From positions 2,558,666 through 2,622,665 of the forward strand of contig KV440964.1 in assembly GCA_001636495.1 (NCBI GenBank): a stretch of DNA of 64,000 nucleotides, in the 5' to 3' direction. Under the pieces are notes generated by a model. The model had not been told where the DNA came from and ran no database searches. It was given only the letters and a program-made list of their open reading frames with translations. This document shows positions 59,469-64,000 of the stretch, one piece after another. Position 1 is the first letter of the stretch; the number at the start of each line of letters is the position of its first letter. Position numbers and translations under genes: made by a program. Source of the stretch: Sutcliffiella horikoshii (GTDB taxonomy: Bacteria; Bacillota; Bacilli; Bacillales; Bacillaceae_I).

Positions 59469-59640
59469 TAGCCTATAAATCAGTTTTGGTAATACCTAAA
59501 ACACCGTCTTTTGTACTTTAATTTGTATTCGTATTTACAATCTAATTTGCAAACCTACAATAATTATTTCACCCTTGCAAATCCACCTACATTTCTAGTC
59601 TCATTTTAGTGTGTATTTCCATAGTAAACATTGATATAAC

Positions 59641-59684
59641 AACAAAAAAAGAGCATCAAATTTTATTGCAATTTGATGCACATT
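59641..59684 (-). terminator. Terminator of the MATE gene
   Basis: GCATCAAATT and AATTTGATGC pair; read on the minus strand the stem is followed by CTCTTTTTTTGTT. It is 133 bp beyond the yojI stop. Confidence 0.75.
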
Positions 59685-59816
59685 TATATTACACCTTTAA
59701 TGCTTGTACTCTAAAACTGAACTACTTATCCTCTTGGCTCTGGGTAATTTACTGATAATTCCCTATACCTCTTCAGGTGTGATTTAAGCTGTTCCCACTC
59801 TAAACGTAACCGGTTA

Positions 59817-61181
59817 CTAAGCTGCGGAGAGAGTCTTTTTGATGTATCTGTTCTGTAGGATGTATAATCGCCATGCTAGTCCTACTGCTCCTGCAGCTAA
59901 TCCACATATTAAACCGATCCAATATCCGAAAGCACCGAATTCCGTATAATTAGCCAATAGGAAACCAATTGGCAGACCAATAAGCCAATAGGATACAAAG
60001 GCAAGCATGAAAGTGACATTAACATCTTTATACCCTCTCAAAGCACCTTGTATTGGTGCAGCAATGGCATCAGAAAGTTGAAAGAAAATGGCGTATAAAA
60101 GAAAAGCGGTGGTTAATGCAATAACCTCAGGATCTTTTGTGTACAAATATGCGATTTCTGTTCTGAAAAAATATAGGAAGACCGCACAGATAGAGGAAAG
60201 TAGAACTGCAGATACAACCCCCATAAAAGTGTACTGTTTAGCGTCTTTAATACGCCCCGCTCCAATTTCAAAACCAACCAAAATGGTAAGGGCCATAGAT
60301 ATACTCAATGGAATCATATAGAGCAAGGAAGCAAAGTTAAGGGCAACCTGATGAGATGCAATCGTTACGGTATCAAATGAGCTCATCAGAAGTGTGACAG
60401 CTGAAAAGATACTTGTTTCAAAGAAAATGGAAAGTCCTATTGGTACACCAATAAGTAAGATTTCCTTCCATTTGGAAAGGGAAACTGGATAAAGCTTCTT
60501 AAATAAGGGATATCCCGTAAAGGGACTTTTTTTAAGGACGATATATAACGAAATAAAGGTGATCAGCCAATAAGTTAATGCTGAAGCAATACCTGCACCG
60601 ATTCCACCGAGTGCTGGGAGTCCGAGTTTACCGAAAATCAATAAGTAGTTCAACAGAACATTTATCGGTAAAGAAAGCAGGGTTATGATCATGGATGTTC
60701 TGGTATGCCCTAACGCGTCGATAAAACATCTCAAAACGGTATGAGCAAATAAAGGGACAATTCCAAATCCAAGTGCTACGAGATAATACTTGGCTACATG
60801 TCTTACTTCTGATTCCAGACTCATGGCTGAAAGTATCGGATTAAGGGAAATTGCCCCGATGCCGATGACAACTACACTCATGGCAACAGCTACATACATG
60901 CCTTGAGTAATGGAAAAGGGGACATCATCCGTATTTTTTGCTCCGACCAATTGTGCCACTATCGGTGTAATGGAGAGTAAAATGCCACTTAGTCCAGTGT
61001 AGACAGGCACCCAAAGTCCTGCTGCAATGGCCACTCCGGCCAGGTCACTTGCTCCAACATTTCCCGTCATCATGATATCAAACAGATTCATGGAGAAAAG
61101 TCCGAGCTGCGTAATTAGAATGGGGACGACAATTTTGATGAATATATGTATACGCTCTTTATAGGAAAACGCTTGATGCAT
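59817..61181 (-). CDS. yojI: MATE family efflux transporter (YojI-like)
   Basis: A 454-residue MATE pump with about 12 membrane segments; family features ITQLGLFSMNLFDIMMTGNVGASDLAGVA at the N-terminus, PIVAQLVGAKNTDDV and the second-half repeat TILVGFEIGAGRIKDA. Exports cationic drugs with sodium or protons. In B. subtilis yojI is close to yojG/yojF; here about 39 kb separates them. Minus strand, own terminator. Confidence 0.88.
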   Translation of the reverse strand: MHQAFSYKERIHIFIKIVVPILITQLGLFSMNLFDIMMTGNVGASDLAGVAIAAGLWVPVYTGLSGILLSITPIVAQLVGAKNTDDVPFSITQGMYVAVAMSVVVIGIGAISLNPILSAMSLESEVRHVAKYYLVALGFGIVPLFAHTVLRCFIDALGHTRTSMIITLLSLPINVLLNYLLIFGKLGLPALGGIGAGIASALTYWLITFISLYIVLKKSPFTGYPLFKKLYPVSLSKWKEILLIGVPIGLSIFFETSIFSAVTLLMSSFDTVTIASHQVALNFASLLYMIPLSISMALTILVGFEIGAGRIKDAKQYTFMGVVSAVLLSSICAVFLYFFRTEIAYLYTKDPEVIALTTAFLLYAIFFQLSDAIAAPIQGALRGYKDVNVTFMLAFVSYWLIGLPIGFLLANYTEFGAFGYWIGLICGLAAGAVGLAWRLYILQNRYIKKTLSAA

Positions 61182-61320
61182 ATCTTGCCACGACCTTCAT
61201 TTTTGGAATGATGAAATTAATAATGAAAGGATTATAACATATTATTTTTATTTAGAGTGCAGAAATAATTTATTCGAATTTTTTTGATTATATGAAGATC
61301 TTTCTTCCTATGTAAATGTG

Positions 61321-61349
61321 TTGACACATATCTGTTATGCTACTAGAAT
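61321..61349 (+). promoter_or_regulatory. Sigma-A promoter of the riboswitch-terC transcript
   Basis: TTGACA (61321-61326), 17 bp spacer, TAGAAT (61344-61349), about 35 bp before the riboswitch aptamer. Confidence 0.8.
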
Positions 61350-61384
61350 AGGTATATATTAAAACTACATACTCACAAGCCCAA

Positions 61385-61491
61385 TCAAAGGGGAGTAGCT
61401 ATGAGAACGATATTGCCGTCATGACGTGACTGAATTAATCAGCACCGGCTTTATCGGCAACGACGATGTTGTTAGCAAGACCTTTGCCTAA
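61385..61491 (+). ncRNA. yybP-ykoY (manganese) riboswitch aptamer
   Basis: The conserved yybP-ykoY blocks are in order: CAAAGGGGAGTAGC at the 5' end, then GTCATGACGTGA, CACCGGCTTTATCGGC, GTTGTTAGCAAGACC and CTTTGCC at the 3' end. The 5' AAAGG and 3' CCTTT form helix P1. The class senses Mn2+ and controls TerC-type exporters; a terC gene follows. Confidence 0.95.
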
Positions 61492-61527
61492 ACTGGAAAT
61501 TGGACAGTTCTAGGTAAAGGTCTTTTT
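61478..61527 (+). terminator. Riboswitch expression-platform terminator
   Basis: AAGACCTTTGCCTA (shared with the 3' side of the aptamer P1) pairs with TAGGTAAAGGTCTT, followed by T5. Formation is exclusive with the aptamer, giving a switch that turns expression on when Mn2+ binds. Confidence 0.85.
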
Positions 61528-61536
61528 ATGTGTTCG

Positions 61537-61574
61537 TAAAAAGCCTTTACCGATTTCCAGGTAAGGCTTTTGTT
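61537..61574 (+). terminator. Second terminator-like stem upstream of terC
   Basis: AAAGCCTTTACC and GGTAAGGCTTTT form a near-perfect stem followed by TGTT. It lies just after the first switch terminator and copies part of its sequence (CCTTTACC), so it could pair alternatively with the first stem. Confidence 0.6.
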
Positions 61575-61595
61575 ATGTTAAAAGGAGAGAAAACC

Positions 61596-62378
61596 ATGGA
61601 ATTATCATTATTATTGGAATACGGCTGGGTTCTTCTTGTCCTGATTGCACTTGAAGGTATCTTGGCGGCTGACAACGCACTAGTACTAGCAATTATGGTA
61701 AAACACCTCCCGGAAGAGGCACGAAAGAAAGCACTATTTTACGGTCTGGCAGGAGCACTTGTTTTCAGACTTGGATCCTTATTCGCAATCTCATTCTTAG
61801 TGTCTATCTGGCAGGTGCAAGCACTTGGAGCTGCTTACTTGCTGTTTATCGCACTCAACCACATTTGGCGAAGATATGCTGTGGCCAGGGTGGAGCATGC
61901 TGCCGCTGTTGACAAGCCCAAAAAACAAGCAGGCTTTTGGATGACGGTTTTTAAAGTGGAAGTGGCGGATATTGCCTTTGCGGTTGATTCCATCTTGGCG
62001 GCTTTTGCATTAGCGATGACGTTGCCAAAAACAAATCTTCCTGATATTGGAGGAATTGATGGAGGACAATTTATCATTATCTTCCTTGGTGGGTTCATTG
62101 GGGTGGTCATAATGCGTTTCGCGGCTACGATGTTTGTTAAGCTGTTGCAGGAAAGACCAAGTTTAGAAACGGCAGCATTCTTGATTGTCGGTTGGGTAGG
62201 GTTTAAATTGGCGATTTACACATTAGCGCACCCTAGTGTCGGAGTACTTCCATACCATTTCCCGCATAGCCCACTATTTAAAGCGATGTTCTGGATTGTT
62301 TTGATCGGTATCGCTGTCGGCGGTTGGATTGTATCAGGTAAGAACAAAGTCGTTCAAGAAGTGGACAGCATTAAGTAA
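61596..62378 (+). CDS. TerC family membrane protein (Mn2+ exporter-like, YkoY/YceF group)
   Basis: A 260-residue membrane protein with about seven hydrophobic segments; metal-site motifs EGILAADNALVLAIM and VEVADIAFAVDSILAAFAL. Members of this group (MeeY/MeeF in B. subtilis) export manganese and support extracytoplasmic enzymes. Controlled by the upstream Mn riboswitch. ATG 61596 with AAAGGAGAG; the longer frame from 61530 is in the second terminator stem. Which paralogue it corresponds to is not settled. Confidence 0.92.
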   Translation: MELSLLLEYGWVLLVLIALEGILAADNALVLAIMVKHLPEEARKKALFYGLAGALVFRLGSLFAISFLVSIWQVQALGAAYLLFIALNHIWRRYAVARVEHAAAVDKPKKQAGFWMTVFKVEVADIAFAVDSILAAFALAMTLPKTNLPDIGGIDGGQFIIIFLGGFIGVVIMRFAATMFVKLLQERPSLETAAFLIVGWVGFKLAIYTLAHPSVGVLPYHFPHSPLFKAMFWIVLIGIAVGGWIVSGKNKVVQEVDSIK

Positions 62379-62426
62379 AATAAACCTTTTCACTTCAAGA
62401 AAAATGGAATAGTTGATATAATGTAC

Positions 62427-62463
62427 TAGGCTGTTGACAAACTATTGTCAGCAGCCTTTTTCA
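62427..62463 (+). terminator. Terminator after terC
   Basis: AGGCTGTTGACA and TGTCAGCAGCCT pair (one mismatch) around a 6-nt loop, then T5. Confidence 0.85.
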
Positions 62464-62538
62464 CTCTCGTAATAATAAATCAATACTCCACATAAATTGT
62501 GAGATACTAAAAGTATTATGGAAAAAGGAGACGGAAAT

Positions 62539-63411
62539 GTGTTAAAAATAGATCAGTTACCAAAAGAAATTCAAGAAAAAATCAAAAGTAATAAAGATTC
62601 GAATATGGAAAGTTCCCTTATTGGAACAGCAGGATATACGGCAACAGACAATACTATATTATTTGATTGCATCATTGCCTTAGCGATGGGGAAGAACGTT
62701 CTTTTGAAAGGTCCTACAGGTTCGGGAAAGACAAAATTGGCCGAAACGTTATCTTCCATCTTTTATCAACCTATGCACAGCATTAACTGTTCAGTGGACC
62801 TCGATGCAGAGGCTTTACTTGGTTTTAAAACTATACATAATGTTGATGGAAAAGCTTCGATTGAATTTGTACCAGGACCTGTCATCAAGTCGATGAAACA
62901 AGGTCATTTGTTGTATATAGATGAAATTAATATGGCAAAACCTGAAACATTGCCTATTTTAAATGGAGTATTGGACTACCGGAAAACAATCACAAACCCT
63001 TTTACAGGGGAAGTTGTTAAAGCAGAGCAGGACTTTGGCGTCATAGCAGCTATCAATGAAGGGTATGTGGGAACGGTCCCACTTAATGAGGCATTGAAGA
63101 ACCGGTTTGTGGTCGTGGATGTCCCGTATGTGCAAGGAGATATTTTACTCCAAGTGTTAAATAGTCAATCCCGTTTGAATGATGAAAAACTGTTGAAGAA
63201 GTTTGTGACATTATCATCCGACCTTATTGCTTTGGTGGAAAATGGAAACCTATCTGAAGAAGCGGCCTCTGTCCGTGCACTATTAGACACGTGCGACCTT
63301 AGTGTGTACTTGCCACCAATCCGTGCAATCAAGCGTGGAATTGTAGAGAAGTTGGAAGATGATAGAGAAAAAGCAGCTATCTTGAATATCGCACAAACTT
63401 TGTTTGAATGA
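62539..63411 (+). CDS. yojN: MoxR-family AAA+ ATPase (YojN-like)
   Basis: A 290-residue AAA+ ATPase close to YojN of B. subtilis: Walker [17 protein letters not shown], Walker [15 protein letters not shown], sensor AAINEGYVG, arginine region EALKNRFV. MoxR/NorQ ATPases work as chaperones with a VWA-domain partner, here the next gene. GTG 62539 is 8 nt after AAAGGAGA; ATG 62518 precedes this SD. Confidence 0.92.
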   Translation: MLKIDQLPKEIQEKIKSNKDSNMESSLIGTAGYTATDNTILFDCIIALAMGKNVLLKGPTGSGKTKLAETLSSIFYQPMHSINCSVDLDAEALLGFKTIHNVDGKASIEFVPGPVIKSMKQGHLLYIDEINMAKPETLPILNGVLDYRKTITNPFTGEVVKAEQDFGVIAAINEGYVGTVPLNEALKNRFVVVDVPYVQGDILLQVLNSQSRLNDEKLLKKFVTLSSDLIALVENGNLSEEAASVRALLDTCDLSVYLPPIRAIKRGIVEKLEDDREKAAILNIAQTLFE

Positions 63412-63421
63412 GGGATTTATA

Positions 63422-64000
63422 TTGAGACCAATCGTTTTTAATGATAAGAAGATCGACTCATTCCTGTTTATGGAGCTATCCGACTTAGCTACTTCACTTT
63501 CTAAGAAAAAAAATTTAGAGGTGGAATACGCATTCAAGTCGTACTATGATCCTTACAATAATAAGCTGTTTATCAGCCTTTTCTGGGACAATCACCCACC
63601 ATACGAGAAATTGCACGGTATGAAAAGTGATGTCTATTTACGCAGCATCGGTTCTGTACCGCATACGGATTACCAAGTAATCCATGAACTATTTCAATTT
63701 ATAAAAAAAACTCATTTGAGCAGTTTTTGCCGCCAGCTGTTCATGCTTCTTGAAGACTTGAGGCTTGAGGAATACTGCAAAAGGGAACGACCTGGTACAA
63801 CCAGGACGTTTCTAATCAGAAGAGCCGAGTATCGAAAGTACTTTAGAAGCCAGTTAAAGGTAAATGCCGAAAGAAACATCTTGACTGATGCACTATTCAA
63901 CCTGCTTTACCTACTGTTGACTACAGATAATCCGTTGGAGGAAGTACCATCATTGAATAAGGATCTTGACCTTGCGCTACCTTTTTTAAGAGATGAAGCT
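63422..64000 (+). CDS. yojO: YojO-like VWA-domain protein, N-terminal part (runs off window)
   Basis: Open frame from TTG 63422, 8 bp after yojN, to the window end (about 193 residues visible). Sequence begins MRPIVFNDKKIDSFLFMELSDLATSL, with a basic/aromatic middle HTDYQVIHELFQF; in YojO the VWA domain is at the C-terminus, beyond the edge. It partners the MoxR ATPase. There is no gene-length break in the visible part. Confidence 0.85.
   Translation, partial: MRPIVFNDKKIDSFLFMELSDLATSLSKKKNLEVEYAFKSYYDPYNNKLFISLFWDNHPPYEKLHGMKSDVYLRSIGSVPHTDYQVIHELFQFIKKTHLSSFCRQLFMLLEDLRLEEYCKRERPGTTRTFLIRRAEYRKYFRSQLKVNAERNILTDALFNLLYLLLTTDNPLEEVPSLNKDLDLALPFLRDEA

Noticed and set aside
20545-59816. Prophage or integrative conjugative element
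   Set aside because: No structural, integrase, relaxase or conjugation genes seen anywhere in the interval.
1-64000. tRNA or rRNA genes, insertion sequences
   Set aside because: No cloverleaf-like GGTTCRA-type sequence in a fitting context, no rRNA, and no transposase-like ORF was seen by eye; a tRNA scan was not run.

Overview
The window looks like chromosome of a low-GC, endospore-forming Bacillaceae species (Bacillus sensu lato, outside the B. subtilis group). The evidence is strong GGAGG-type ribosome binding sites, a spore germinant-receptor locus, bacillithiol genes, a SigL-type promoter, and a long run of genes that are neighbours in B. subtilis (yodR, yodQ, kamA, yokU, yozE, yodN, yozD, yodL, deoD, yodJ, mhqD/yodD, yojF, bshB2/yojG, yojI, yojN, yojO).

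Layout. 1-9.7 kb is a lysine catabolism locus (CoA-transferase subunit, M20 deacylase, beta-lysine acetyltransferase, a sigma-54 activator and lysine 2,3-aminomutase behind a near-perfect sigma-54 promoter). A D-B-A-C germinant-receptor operon sits inside it, and its gerC gene is broken. 9.7-20.6 kb is conserved backbone: yozE, yodN-like, yozD, DUF2515, yodL, deoD, yjbQ-type, yodJ, a ZIP transporter, a secreted protein of unknown function, an Hsp20-like protein, mhqD with a recognisable MhqR operator, and yojF-bshB2.

20.9-49.3 kb is a coherent aromatic amino acid catabolic island. It holds paaK-paaABCD-EthD-paaF/G-ALDH-paaH-paaJ-paaX, a gamma-carbonic-anhydrase-like protein, an FMN oxidoreductase, a TrpXYZ-like ABC importer, a hotdog thioesterase, phenylalanine dehydrogenase, a full 2-oxoacid dehydrogenase complex (E1a, E1b, split E2, E3), and the homogentisate branch (hppD, an aromatic aminotransferase, a flavin reductase, FAH, hmgA). 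Read together, phenylalanine is deaminated to phenylpyruvate, probably converted directly to phenylacetyl-CoA by the dehydrogenase complex, and broken down by the Paa route. Tyrosine would go through 4-hydroxyphenylpyruvate and homogentisate. Three promoters in the island (paaA, the ABC importer, and thioesterase-pdh) carry the same inverted repeat CGTT-N5-AACG just after the -10 box, which suggests one shared repressor. Three arrays of a 52-bp hairpin-forming repeat lie between transcription units of the island.

49.7-59.4 kb is an AT-rich accessory stretch: a secreted CAP-domain protein, an MFS pump with a divergent MerR regulator, a decayed DUF3916 gene, and a string of small orphan genes (CPCC, DUF3977, GNAT, isochorismatase, methyltransferase and hypotheticals). 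Related hairpin elements with the core AATCGGGCGC...AACAAGG separate many of them. The methyltransferase has an MVRRR leader peptide that overlaps a 12-bp stem. The backbone resumes at 59.8 kb with yojI (MATE), a TerC-family gene behind a yybP-ykoY manganese riboswitch, and yojN-yojO, which runs off the end. Because bshB2 and yojI are close neighbours in B. subtilis, the roughly 39 kb between them looks like inserted or accumulated accessory DNA.
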